Of a stretch of 64,000 nucleotides of DNA, positions 52,208-60,712 are shown piece by piece. The notes under the pieces were generated by a model. That model was given only the letters and a program-made list of their open reading frames with translations, searched no databases and was not told the DNA's origin. Position 1 is the stretch's first letter, and each line of letters begins with the position of its first letter. The DNA is from WLWS01 sp965243105 (GTDB taxonomy: Bacteria > Pseudomonadota > Gammaproteobacteria > Eutrophobiales > Eutrophobiaceae), in assembly GCA_965243105.1 (NCBI GenBank), contig CBDEUC010000001.1, positions 124,001 to 188,000 on the forward strand, given 5' to 3'. The position numbers and the translations under genes were made by a program.

Positions 52208-52241
52208 AGAAATCGGGATTCGTTCCGATATCTATAAGATT

Positions 52242-52901
52242 ATGAATGATAACGAAATTAAGGGTTTAAACCTTATTCCCATGGTGGTCGAACAGACCTC
52301 CAGGGGAGAACGCTCCTACGATATATATTCCCGCCTTTTAAAGGAGCGCGTGATATTCCTTGTGGGTCCAGTGGAGGATAACGTAGCCAACCTGATCGTG
52401 GCACAGCTGCTGTTCCTTGAATCCGAGAATCCAGACAAGGACATACATCTATATATCAACTCACCGGGTGGCGTGGTATCGGCCGGGCTGGCTATTTACG
52501 ACACCATGCAATTTGTAAAGCCTGATGTAAGCACGATGTGCGTTGGCCAGGCGGCCAGCATGGGCGCGCTTCTACTTACCGGTGGAGCGAAAGGAAAGCG
52601 TTACTGCCTTCCACACTCACGCGTGATGATCCACCAGCCGCTGGGAGGATTCCAGGGGCAGGCGACGGACATCGATATACATGCCAGGGAGATCCTCAAG
52701 ACCAAGGAAAAGCTCAACGAGCTCATGTCCAGGCATACCGGGCAGTCCATGGAGAAAATCCAGGAGGACACCGAGCGCGATAATTTTATGAGTGCAGAGC
52801 AGGCACAGGAATACGGCCTTATCGATGCGGTTCTGAATGAGCGGCAAAATGTCCCGGAAAATGCATCTGCAGGTGAAGATGCAGATTCCGAAGCAGAATG
52901 A
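52242..52901 (+). CDS. clpP: ATP-dependent Clp protease proteolytic subunit
   Basis: 219 residues. The start NLIPMVVEQTSRGERSYDIYSRLL is typical; Ser is in GQAASMGALLL and His in SRVMIHQPLGG, with the catalytic Asp in the usual later position. It forms two seven-subunit rings with ClpX. It lies 34 bases after tig; the gap includes a short hairpin (ATCGG/CCGAT at 52213-52230). The clpX start is 27 bases after its stop. Confidence 0.97.
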   Translation: MNDNEIKGLNLIPMVVEQTSRGERSYDIYSRLLKERVIFLVGPVEDNVANLIVAQLLFLESENPDKDIHLYINSPGGVVSAGLAIYDTMQFVKPDVSTMCVGQAASMGALLLTGGAKGKRYCLPHSRVMIHQPLGGFQGQATDIDIHAREILKTKEKLNELMSRHTGQSMEKIQEDTERDNFMSAEQAQEYGLIDAVLNERQNVPENASAGEDADSEAE

Positions 52902-52928
52902 AATTTGAAACATGCATAGGGTGCATTT

Positions 52929-54215
52929 ATGAGTGATAACAAGCAAGGCAAGACGGGAGATGGTGACCGTTTACTGTATTGCTCTTTTTGTGGCAAGAGT
53001 CAGCACGAAGTTCGCAAGCTAATCGCGGGGCCTTCAGTTTTTATCTGCGATGAATGTGTCGAACTTTGCAATGACATCATTCGTGAAGAAATCCAGGAGA
53101 AGTCTGTTGGTGGTAGTGGAGGGAGCCTTCCGACTCCACACGAAATTAAGCAGATTCTCGATGAATACGTTATCGGCCAGGAACAGGCCAAGAAAATTCT
53201 TTCTGTTGCGGTTTATAACCATTACAAGCGCCTTGAGCAGGATATCAAGTCCTCCGAAGTCGAGCTCGCCAAGAGCAACGTACTCCTGATCGGCCCCACG
53301 GGCAGTGGTAAAACCCTGCTTGCGGAGACCCTGGCCCGCTTGCTGAACGTGCCTTTCACTATTGCTGACGCTACCACGCTGACAGAGGCAGGTTATGTTG
53401 GCGAAGATGTTGAAAACATCATTCAAAAGTTGCTGCAGAAATGTGATTACGATGTCGAAAAGGCACAGACCGGCATAGTGTACATTGACGAAATTGACAA
53501 GATTTCGCGCAAGTCAGACAACCCGTCTATTACCCGTGATGTCTCCGGCGAAGGTGTGCAGCAGGCTCTGCTGAAATTGATCGAGGGTACCGTAGCCTCT
53601 GTACCACCACAGGGTGGGCGTAAACACCCGCAGCAGGAATTTCTGCAGGTGAACACTGCCAATATCCTGTTTATCTGTGGAGGTGCTTTTGCCGGGCTGG
53701 ACAAGATAATCCGTGAACGCTCTGAAAAGGGTGGTATTGGTTTCTCTGCAGAAGTGAAGAGCAAGGACGACAAGAAGAATGTCAGCGAACTGATTCGCTC
53801 AGTGGAACCTGAAGATCTCATCAAGTATGGACTGATACCGGAGTTTGTTGGTCGCCTTCCGGTTGCAGCCACGCTGGATGAACTCGATGAAGATCAGCTC
53901 GTGGAAATCCTGCTTGAACCCAAGCACGCCATAACCAAGCAGTACTCACGACTTTTCGAGATGGAAGGTTGCGAAATCGAGTTTCGCGAAGATGCACTTC
54001 GCAGTGTCGCCAGGCGTTCAATGGAGCGCAAAACCGGCGCTCGAGGACTGCGTTCCATCCTTGAAAACGTCTTGTTAGATACCATGTACGATCTCCCATC
54101 CATGGATGATGTGACCAAAATTGTCATTGATGAAGGTGTCATTACCGGCGATTCCAAGCCGCTAATGATTTATGAAGGCAATGACCTGTCAAAGGCGGCT
54201 TCCGATACCGAATAA
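52929..54215 (+). CDS. clpX: ATP-dependent Clp protease ATP-binding subunit ClpX
   Basis: 428 residues. N-terminal Zn domain: CSFCGKSQHEV with CDECVELC. Walker A is GPTGSGKT, Walker B IVYIDEIDKI, then the sensor and RSEKGGIGF (pore region GYVGEDVE). It unfolds tagged proteins for ClpP. A hairpin (ATCCCTG/CAGGGAT, 54233-54251) follows. Confidence 0.97.
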   Translation: MSDNKQGKTGDGDRLLYCSFCGKSQHEVRKLIAGPSVFICDECVELCNDIIREEIQEKSVGGSGGSLPTPHEIKQILDEYVIGQEQAKKILSVAVYNHYKRLEQDIKSSEVELAKSNVLLIGPTGSGKTLLAETLARLLNVPFTIADATTLTEAGYVGEDVENIIQKLLQKCDYDVEKAQTGIVYIDEIDKISRKSDNPSITRDVSGEGVQQALLKLIEGTVASVPPQGGRKHPQQEFLQVNTANILFICGGAFAGLDKIIRERSEKGGIGFSAEVKSKDDKKNVSELIRSVEPEDLIKYGLIPEFVGRLPVAATLDELDEDQLVEILLEPKHAITKQYSRLFEMEGCEIEFREDALRSVARRSMERKTGARGLRSILENVLLDTMYDLPSMDDVTKIVIDEGVITGDSKPLMIYEGNDLSKAASDTE

Positions 54216-54232
54216 GCTCGCAATGCTGATTT

Positions 54233-54251
54233 ATCCCTGTAATCCAGGGAT
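54233..54251. terminator. Hairpin after clpX
   Basis: ATCCCTG-TAATC-CAGGGAT (7 bp, loop 5) 18 bases past the clpX stop, with only TT after it. It is probably a weak terminator or RNA 3' end before the lon promoter. Confidence 0.5.
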
Positions 54252-54267
54252 TTACGGACAACTACCC

Positions 54268-54295
54268 CTTGAAATTCACCGTGGCAGCGCCATAT
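54268..54295 (+). promoter_or_regulatory. Sigma-32-type heat-shock promoter of lon
   Basis: CTTGAA (54268-54273), a 14-base spacer and CGCCATAT (54288-54295), close to the RpoH consensus (CTTGAA, then CCCCATNT). The predicted start lies about 54303, some 30 bases before ATG 54333. It gives lon its own stress control inside the block. Confidence 0.65.
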
Positions 54296-54310
54296 AGGTC
54301 CTATATGGCG
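54288..54310. promoter_or_regulatory. Perfect palindrome over the lon promoter -10
   Basis: CGCCATATAGG, central T, CCTATATGGCG: 11-bp arms covering the -10 and predicted start of lon transcription. This is the geometry of a repressor site, or of a 5' RNA hairpin. The regulator is unknown. Confidence 0.45.
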
Positions 54311-54332
54311 TAAATCTTGAATATTAATTGCA

Positions 54333-56756
54333 ATGGATATCGAAACTACAAACGAAACTGAAGAGACCGTTTACCCGGTTTTACCGCTGCGCGACGTCGT
54401 CGTCTACCCGCACATGGTGATCCCCCTGTTCGTGGGCAGGGAAAAGTCAGTGCGGGCACTGGACAAGGCCATGGAGGGTAACAAGCAAATCCTCCTTGTC
54501 GCCCAGAAAAGTGCAGTGGAAGATGACCCGGAAATCGGTGAAATACATTCCATTGGAACCCTGTCCAACATACTACAGCTGCTGAAATTGCCCGACGGCA
54601 CTATCAAGGTACTGGTAGAGGGGGCAGAGCGCGCGCAGATAAGGGAATTCATAGAATCGGACTCGATGTTCTCCGCCACGGCCAAGTTACTTGAACCCAA
54701 ACTGGTTGATGAAAAGGAAATCGACATCCTGGGTCGTTCTGCCATGCACCAGTTTGACCAGTACGTGAAGCTGAACAAGAAAGTACCGCCGGAGATCCTG
54801 TCATCCCTTGCCAGTATCGACGATGCCAGCCGCCTGGCGGACACAATTGCCGCCCACATGGCCGTCAAAATCGAAGAAAAGCAAAATGTTCTGGCCCTCG
54901 TCGATGTTTACGAACGACTTGAATTCCTAATCCAGCTCATGGAATCCGAAATTGACCTGTTGCACGTGGAAAAACGAATTCGCGGCAGGGTTAAGTCGCA
55001 GATGGAGAAGAGCCAGCGCGAGTACTACCTGAATGAGCAAATGAAAGCCATTCAGAAGGAACTGGGCGAAATGGATGACGTGCCCAATGAAATTGAAGAC
55101 CTGGCTGATAAGATTGAAAAATCGGGCATGCACAAGGAAGCAAAGGAAAAAGCCACGTCTGAATTAAACAAGCTGAAAATGATGTCGCCAATGTCAGCAG
55201 AGGCGACCGTGGTTCGCAACTACGTTGACTGGCTCGTTAGCGTGCCATGGAAGAAACGCAGCAAGGTTTCAAGAGATATCAACAAGGCCGAGAAGATTCT
55301 CGAAGCAGATCATTATGGCCTGGAGAAAGTGAAGGAAAGGATCCTTGAGTACCTGGCCGTGCAGCAAAGGGTTAAAAAGCTAAAGGGGCCAATCCTGTGC
55401 CTGGTCGGACCTCCCGGTGTCGGCAAGACATCGCTGGGTCGTTCCATAGCCAAGGCAACAAATCGAAAGTTTATTCGCATGTCCCTCGGTGGTGTGCGTG
55501 ATGAGGCTGAAATCCGCGGCCACAGGCGTACCTACATAGGCTCCATGCCAGGGAAGATCCTGCAGAGCATGTCAAAAGTCGGTACCAAGAATCCACTTGT
55601 GCTGCTTGATGAAGTGGACAAGATGGCAATGGATTTCAGGGGCGACCCTGCATCAGCCCTGCTGGAAGTGCTGGATCCTGAACAGAACCATACTTTCAAC
55701 GATCACTACCTGGAAGTGGATTACGATCTCTCGGAAGTCATGTTTGTCACGACTGCCAACAGTTTGAATATACCGGCACCCTTACTCGACAGGATGGAAG
55801 TGATCAGGCTCTCCGGTTACACCGAAGATGAAAAATTCAATATCGCGAAAAAGTACCTGATTCCAAAGCAGGTAAAAGGCAATGGACTTGAACCCGAAGA
55901 AATCAGCATCGGTGAGAAATCGGTTCGTGACATTATTCGTTACTACACGCGCGAAGCCGGGGTTCGAAACCTGGAACGGGAAATTGCCAATATTTGCCGA
56001 AAAGTTGTCAAGAAGTTACTGCTGAAGACTGATCTCAAGAAGCTGACCGTGACTCCGCGGCAGCTGGAAAAACTGCTTGGTGTGAAAAAGTTTCGCTTTG
56101 GTCGGGCTGAGGAAGAAGATCGAATTGGCCAGGTAACCGGCCTTGCCTGGACCGAGGTGGGTGGAGATCTCCTGACGATTGAAGCCAGCGTGGTGCCCGG
56201 TAAAGGTGATGTGAAGCGCACCGGGCAGCTGGGGGATGTGATGCTCGAATCCATCGAGGCAGCCCGCACCGTGGTCAGGAGCCGCAGCGAGGTCCTCGGT
56301 ATCAATGCAGACTTCTACAAGGAAAGCGACTTTCACATTCACGTGCCGGAAGGCGCGACCCCGAAGGACGGTCCGAGCGCCGGCGTGGCCATGTGTACTG
56401 CCCTGGTATCGGCGCTGACATCCATTCCAGTCAAATCATCCGTCGCGATGACGGGAGAAATTACCCTGCGCGGCGAAGTGCTACCCATTGGTGGTCTCAA
56501 GGAAAAGTTACTCGCAGCATTGAGGGGTGGAATAGAGACGGTACTGATTCCATGGGAGAACGAACGTGAGCTCGCAGAGATTCCAAAGAACATAAAACAG
56601 AACCTCGATATTCGAACCGTCAGGTGGATCGACGAGGTACTTGAAGTCGCCCTGCAGCACATGCCGACCGTCAGTCCGGCGCAGAAAAAAGACGCCGAGT
56701 CAACGAGTAAGGAAAAGCAGTCCGGCAAGGAAAAAGGCACGATTAGACCTCATTAA
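54333..56756 (+). CDS. lon: ATP-dependent Lon protease
   Basis: 807 residues. The N-terminal substrate domain starts PVLPLRDVVVYPHMVIPLFVGR; Walker A is GPPGVGKTSLG, Walker B LVLLDEVDKM, and the proteolytic Ser is in KDGPSAGVAM with the Lys later in the domain. The C-terminus has a Lys/Ser-rich tail of about 25 residues beyond the conserved end (KKDAESTSKEKQSGKEK). It degrades damaged and regulatory proteins and has its own sigma-32-like promoter. Confidence 0.97.
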   Translation: MDIETTNETEETVYPVLPLRDVVVYPHMVIPLFVGREKSVRALDKAMEGNKQILLVAQKSAVEDDPEIGEIHSIGTLSNILQLLKLPDGTIKVLVEGAERAQIREFIESDSMFSATAKLLEPKLVDEKEIDILGRSAMHQFDQYVKLNKKVPPEILSSLASIDDASRLADTIAAHMAVKIEEKQNVLALVDVYERLEFLIQLMESEIDLLHVEKRIRGRVKSQMEKSQREYYLNEQMKAIQKELGEMDDVPNEIEDLADKIEKSGMHKEAKEKATSELNKLKMMSPMSAEATVVRNYVDWLVSVPWKKRSKVSRDINKAEKILEADHYGLEKVKERILEYLAVQQRVKKLKGPILCLVGPPGVGKTSLGRSIAKATNRKFIRMSLGGVRDEAEIRGHRRTYIGSMPGKILQSMSKVGTKNPLVLLDEVDKMAMDFRGDPASALLEVLDPEQNHTFNDHYLEVDYDLSEVMFVTTANSLNIPAPLLDRMEVIRLSGYTEDEKFNIAKKYLIPKQVKGNGLEPEEISIGEKSVRDIIRYYTREAGVRNLEREIANICRKVVKKLLLKTDLKKLTVTPRQLEKLLGVKKFRFGRAEEEDRIGQVTGLAWTEVGGDLLTIEASVVPGKGDVKRTGQLGDVMLESIEAARTVVRSRSEVLGINADFYKESDFHIHVPEGATPKDGPSAGVAMCTALVSALTSIPVKSSVAMTGEITLRGEVLPIGGLKEKLLAALRGGIETVLIPWENERELAEIPKNIKQNLDIRTVRWIDEVLEVALQHMPTVSPAQKKDAESTSKEKQSGKEKGTIRPH

Positions 56757-56809
56757 TCGCCACAAAATAGCCTGGTTCGGACTTTTTTCACCATTCCTGG
56801 GCGCATTGC

Positions 56810-56838
56810 TTGACGGGCCTGATAGCGCTTGTTATAAA
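56810..56838 (+). promoter_or_regulatory. Sigma-70 promoter of hupB
   Basis: TTGACG (56810-56815), 17 bases, TATAAA (56833-56838); start about 56845. AGGAG lies before ATG 56931. Confidence 0.6.
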
Positions 56839-56930
56839 GCCTCGTCGGTTGTTTTCTGGCCGTTCACATTCCATATTATCTCCAGGTCGGACCGTTATGA
56901 TGGGGAATCACATTTAGGAGAAAAACAATT

Positions 56931-57203
56931 ATGAATAAAGCTGAACTGATCGATGCAGTTGCTGATGCTGCTGATCTTTCCAAGGCTTCAGCGGGTCGTG
57001 CTGTAGACGCTGCCATCGATGCAATTACAGGTGCATTGAAATCGGGTGATAACGTGACGTTAGTTGGCTTCGGGACTTTCACAGTACGTAGTCGCGCCGC
57101 TCGAACAGGTCGTAATCCTCGCACTGGGGAAGAGATTCAAATTAAAGCTTCTAAAGTCCCGGGATTCAAAGCTGGCAAAGCATTAAAAGATGCCATAAAC
57201 TAG
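56931..57203 (+). CDS. hupB: DNA-binding protein HU-beta
   Basis: 90 residues, exact HU size. Opening NKAELIDAVADAADLSKA, DNA-binding arm sequence GFGTFTVRSRAARTGRNPRTGE and end GKALKDAI are family-typical. It bends and compacts DNA. The tRNA-Val starts 10 bases after its stop. Confidence 0.97.
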   Translation: MNKAELIDAVADAADLSKASAGRAVDAAIDAITGALKSGDNVTLVGFGTFTVRSRAARTGRNPRTGEEIQIKASKVPGFKAGKALKDAIN

Positions 57204-57213
57204 CGCGCCTCTC

Positions 57214-57289
57214 GGGTGCTTAGCTCAGTTGGTAGAGCGTCGCCCTTACAAGGCGAATGTCGGGAGTTCGAGCCTCTCAGCACCCACCA
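57214..57289 (+). tRNA. tRNA-Val (anticodon TAC)
   Basis: 76 bases, encoded CCA. Acceptor GGGTGCT/AGCACCC; anticodon loop CTTACAA in TCGCC/GGCGA. Only 10 bases after hupB, so it is probably cut from a hupB-tRNA transcript. Confidence 0.97.
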
Positions 57290-57297
57290 GAACTGCT

Positions 57298-57374
57298 GGA
57301 GTGGTAGTTCAGTTGGTTAGAATACCGGCCTGTCACGCCGGGGGTCGCGGGTTCGAGTCCCGTCCACTCCGCCA
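57298..57374 (+). tRNA. tRNA-Asp (anticodon GTC)
   Basis: 77 bases, encoded CCA. Acceptor GGAGTGG/CCACTCC; anticodon loop CTGTCAC in CCGGC/GCCGG. It is 8 bases after tRNA-Val. Confidence 0.97.
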
Positions 57375-57384
57375 TTAAAATGCG

Positions 57385-57409
57385 GGGCGTGTTTAACACG
57401 CCCTTTTTT
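57385..57409 (+). terminator. Intrinsic terminator after tRNA-Asp
   Basis: GGGCGTG-TTTAA-CACGCCC followed by six T; it ends the hupB-tRNA-Val-tRNA-Asp unit before ppiD. Confidence 0.9.
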
Positions 57410-57502
57410 ATTTACATGGTTAAAATGGATGTTTGGAATGCCGCGAGCGCGTTAAATGTCACGATGCGGCAATGGTTAATTCAATTTACTTAGTGAAGTT
57501 CT

Positions 57503-59407
57503 ATGCTCCAATTCATAAGAGAAAAGACCTCTGGTCTGATTGCCCTCACTATTGTCACGCTCCTTATTATCACCTTCGCTTTCTGGGGCGTTAGTTTCTA
57601 TTTTGACCAGAGCGGCGAAGTTGTCGCAATTACTGTCAATGATGCAGAAATTGACCTGCGCGAGTATCAGCGAATCTACCAGGGTGTTCGTCGCCAGTGG
57701 CAGGAAGCACTGGGAGACAATGGCGGTACTCTCGATGATGACCTGGTTAAAAAGCAAACTATTGATTCGCTCATCGAAAGGGAGTTGGTAGCCCAGGTCA
57801 ACGACTCATTGAATTTAAGGGTTAGTGCTGCACAGGTGCGTAGCGTAATTAACGAACTGCCCGCTTTCCAGGGAGAAAGGGGCTTTGATAATTTTCTTTA
57901 CGAGAGAGCCGTTTCCCAGGTTGGGTTGACGCCTGTAGCGTTTGAAAACGAACTGCAGGAGGACATGAAGGCGGAACAACTCCAGGCCTCGCTGGCGGAG
58001 AGCATCATTGTTACCGATGACGAAGTCCAGTTGATCGTAGCGATGCAAAACCAGAGTCGCGATTTCAGTTACACGATAATTTCCTCCAACGAACTCAAGG
58101 AAGAAATAACGGTTAGTGAGGAAGAAATTTCCGACTTTTACCAGCAAAATATCCAGGACTACATGGATCCTGAGAAAGTAAAGATTGCCTATATTGACCT
58201 TGCCCTGCAGAAAATTGCCACGGGACTTGAGCTGAACGAGGAAGCCCTGCAGGCCTATTACGAGGATAATCGCGCTGATTACGATGTAGAAGATCAGCGT
58301 CAAATACGCCACATCACTATCGCTTTGCCCGAGGAACAATCTTCCGGTGATATTGCAGCAGCGTCAGCCAGGGCCCAGGAACTTATCGACCTGCTAAAGG
58401 GGGGTATGAGCTTTGATGAATTGTCCGAGAAGCACAGCGATGATCCAAAGTTCAGCATCGAAATGAGTGAACTGGGATTTATGACCCGTGGAATCATGCC
58501 GGCCGAGGTGGACGAAGTGATGTTTTCCCTTGGTGAAGGTGAGATCAGTGCTCCGATAGCCACGGCCAAGAGTGTCGACGTGGTCAGGGTCGACAAGATC
58601 AAGGGGGGTGTGAAAAACACCCTGGACAATGTACGAGAGGCTGTTGAAGAAGCCTGGCGCCTTAGCGCGGCTGAAAACGAGTACTTCGAGTTAAATGACC
58701 AGCTCGCCAACCTTGCCTACGAACACCCGGACAGCCTCGAGGTGGCTGCCGAAGAGCTGGGGCTCCAGGTAGAGGAAAGCGATTTTATCAGCCGCGAAAC
58801 CACCGACGATCCCCTGCTGTCCCATAACCGCATAAAGTCCGCCGCTTTTTCAGAAGAAGTGCTAAATGGAAATAACAGCGAGTTGCTGGAAGTAGGCGAT
58901 AATCGTGTTGTGGTACTTCGCGTGCTTGAACACGTGGTAGCGAAACCGCTTCCCCTTGACCAGGTCAGCGAGCGCATCGTAACAAGAATTAAGTATGAAC
59001 AGGCAAGCCAGCAGGTAAGAGAAAAAGGCGAGGCCATTCTTGAAAAATTAAGAGCCGGTTCAGCGGCCGAGGCACTGGCTGAAGAGTACGAGGTCGTGTG
59101 GACACCTTCCACGGCGATAAAGCGAGACAATACCGGCATTAATCGCTCCGTGGTTCGAACGGCGTTCAGGCTTGGCCGTCCACCTGAGGGGGAATCACTT
59201 TTTGGTGGCAGCAGCCTCGGTTCAGGAGACTATGCACTGGTGATACTGACAGGTGTAAACGACCCGGACCCCTCTACGTTCCAGGACGCTGACGTGACAA
59301 ATATAAAGAACCAGCTTCTGCGCCTGAAAGCCGGCACTACCTGGCAACAGCTGGTTAAAGACATCAGGAAGACCGCCGACGTCAACGTTTTCGAAGACCG
59401 GCTGTAA
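57503..59407 (+). CDS. ppiD: Periplasmic folding protein PpiD (SurA-N/parvulin)
   Basis: 634 residues. Residues about 12-32 are an N-terminal TM anchor (IALTIVTLLIITFAFWGV). A SurA-N-like helical region follows, then one parvulin domain at about 265-360 (RQIRHITIALPEEQ, FDELSEKHSDDPKFSIEMSELGFMTRG) and a long C-terminal helical region. It escorts outer-membrane proteins leaving the Sec translocon. Convergent with the amidohydrolase gene, 18 bases apart. Confidence 0.92.
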   Translation: MLQFIREKTSGLIALTIVTLLIITFAFWGVSFYFDQSGEVVAITVNDAEIDLREYQRIYQGVRRQWQEALGDNGGTLDDDLVKKQTIDSLIERELVAQVNDSLNLRVSAAQVRSVINELPAFQGERGFDNFLYERAVSQVGLTPVAFENELQEDMKAEQLQASLAESIIVTDDEVQLIVAMQNQSRDFSYTIISSNELKEEITVSEEEISDFYQQNIQDYMDPEKVKIAYIDLALQKIATGLELNEEALQAYYEDNRADYDVEDQRQIRHITIALPEEQSSGDIAAASARAQELIDLLKGGMSFDELSEKHSDDPKFSIEMSELGFMTRGIMPAEVDEVMFSLGEGEISAPIATAKSVDVVRVDKIKGGVKNTLDNVREAVEEAWRLSAAENEYFELNDQLANLAYEHPDSLEVAAEELGLQVEESDFISRETTDDPLLSHNRIKSAAFSEEVLNGNNSELLEVGDNRVVVLRVLEHVVAKPLPLDQVSERIVTRIKYEQASQQVREKGEAILEKLRAGSAAEALAEEYEVVWTPSTAIKRDNTGINRSVVRTAFRLGRPPEGESLFGGSSLGSGDYALVILTGVNDPDPSTFQDADVTNIKNQLLRLKAGTTWQQLVKDIRKTADVNVFEDRL

Positions 59408-59425
59408 CTCTTCACTGGCCTTTAT

Positions 59426-60712
59426 TTATCTCCTGTACGCGTGCGGATACCTGGTATCCAGCTCGCGGTACCTGTCCCTGAGACGTGTTGATCGCGATAC
59501 CATGGGTATCACTTTGCCATTGATGAGAACCTGGTCAGCACGTGTCAGTAATTCCAGCGGATGACCATCCCAGATCACGAGATCGGCAATCTTGCCCTCC
59601 TCGATACTGCCGAATTTATCCGCAAAGCCAAACACCTCGGCCGGATTCAGGGTCATGGCTCGTATTGCTTCGTCCACCGGCAAGCCCCGGGCAGCTGCAT
59701 TTCCCGCGGCCTGGCGGACCAGGTGAGCAGAGTGCGTATTGCGCCATGCGACACCGGTGAATAGCATTTTCACACCGGAGCGGTAAAGAATGGAAGCTGC
59801 ATCAAGCCGGGCCGACAGCTGGTCAAAATCAAGGGGCAGGTTTGCCATTGGGTCCATGATGACGGGTACTTTTGCGCTGGCAATGTCATCCGCGAGGCGC
59901 CACGCTTCCGTGGCCCCGACCAGTACAAGATTAAGGTCGTAGTTTTTTTTCAGTTCCAGCAGGTTTCGAATATCGCTTTCCCGGTGGACGATGACGGCAA
60001 GCACCTGTTTGCCCGACACGACCGCTTGTAGTGCTTCCAGGTCATTCAGGGGCATGAAAAACTCACGCCAATCGCCAGCGCGAGCCCTGCTACGATTTTT
60101 GCCATAGTCAATTGCATCATCCAGCGAGAGCTGCAGTCTTCCGTGGGTGGCGGCTCGCGACCCGCCGCTTAGCTCACTGCCCTTGCTGTCGTAGTGGGCA
60201 AACATCGCGACATTCGGATTGATGACGGTTGTTCCGTCCCCTGCAAGGCGTATTGCGGCGGCCTGTCCAGCAAAAAGCTGGTGACCGCCTGCAGGCGCGA
60301 CGATGGAATGGATTAATCCGTTTATGCGGTTATGCGGTATCGCGGTTGCTGCCGGGTTGACAGCGCTGGCAACCTGGAAAGACGGACCCAGCAACTTGTC
60401 CTTGGTACTTGTGTCCCTTGAATGACTGACCGCAGATATTTCTACCAGGCCGAGGTGGGTGTAGGCGTTTGTCAGGCCGGGTGTCACCGATTTACCTTTG
60501 GCATCGATAAGCTTGCCGTCAAAGTTTTCAGCGAGTCCCTGTCCCAGTTTCCTAATTACCCCATCGACAACAAGAATGTCTGTGTTTTCCAGGGACTTCT
60601 CACCCGTGCCCGTGTAGACATGTGCGTTTTGAATAAGTAACGGGGCTGCGTTTACCTGGGTAAGGAAACATAGCAGCAAGCTCACCCTTACCAGTTGTTT
60701 GAGGATACTCAT
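59426..60712 (-). CDS. Exported amidohydrolase with altered metal motif
   Basis: 428 residues; signal peptide to about residue 22 (LLCFLTQVNA-AP). An imidazolonepropionase/dihydroorotase-like fold has the domain starts VYTGTGEKSLENTDILVVDGVI and a later C-terminal NPAEVFGFADKFGSIEEGKIADLVIWDG. The first metal motif, normally H-x-H, reads N-A-Y-T-H, and several other usual ligands are less clear. It may be non-catalytic or use a different metal set. It overlaps the partner amidohydrolase by 4 bases (ATGA), and the two may form a heteromer. Confidence 0.78.
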   Translation of the reverse strand: MSILKQLVRVSLLLCFLTQVNAAPLLIQNAHVYTGTGEKSLENTDILVVDGVIRKLGQGLAENFDGKLIDAKGKSVTPGLTNAYTHLGLVEISAVSHSRDTSTKDKLLGPSFQVASAVNPAATAIPHNRINGLIHSIVAPAGGHQLFAGQAAAIRLAGDGTTVINPNVAMFAHYDSKGSELSGGSRAATHGRLQLSLDDAIDYGKNRSRARAGDWREFFMPLNDLEALQAVVSGKQVLAVIVHRESDIRNLLELKKNYDLNLVLVGATEAWRLADDIASAKVPVIMDPMANLPLDFDQLSARLDAASILYRSGVKMLFTGVAWRNTHSAHLVRQAAGNAAARGLPVDEAIRAMTLNPAEVFGFADKFGSIEEGKIADLVIWDGHPLELLTRADQVLINGKVIPMVSRSTRLRDRYRELDTRYPHAYRR

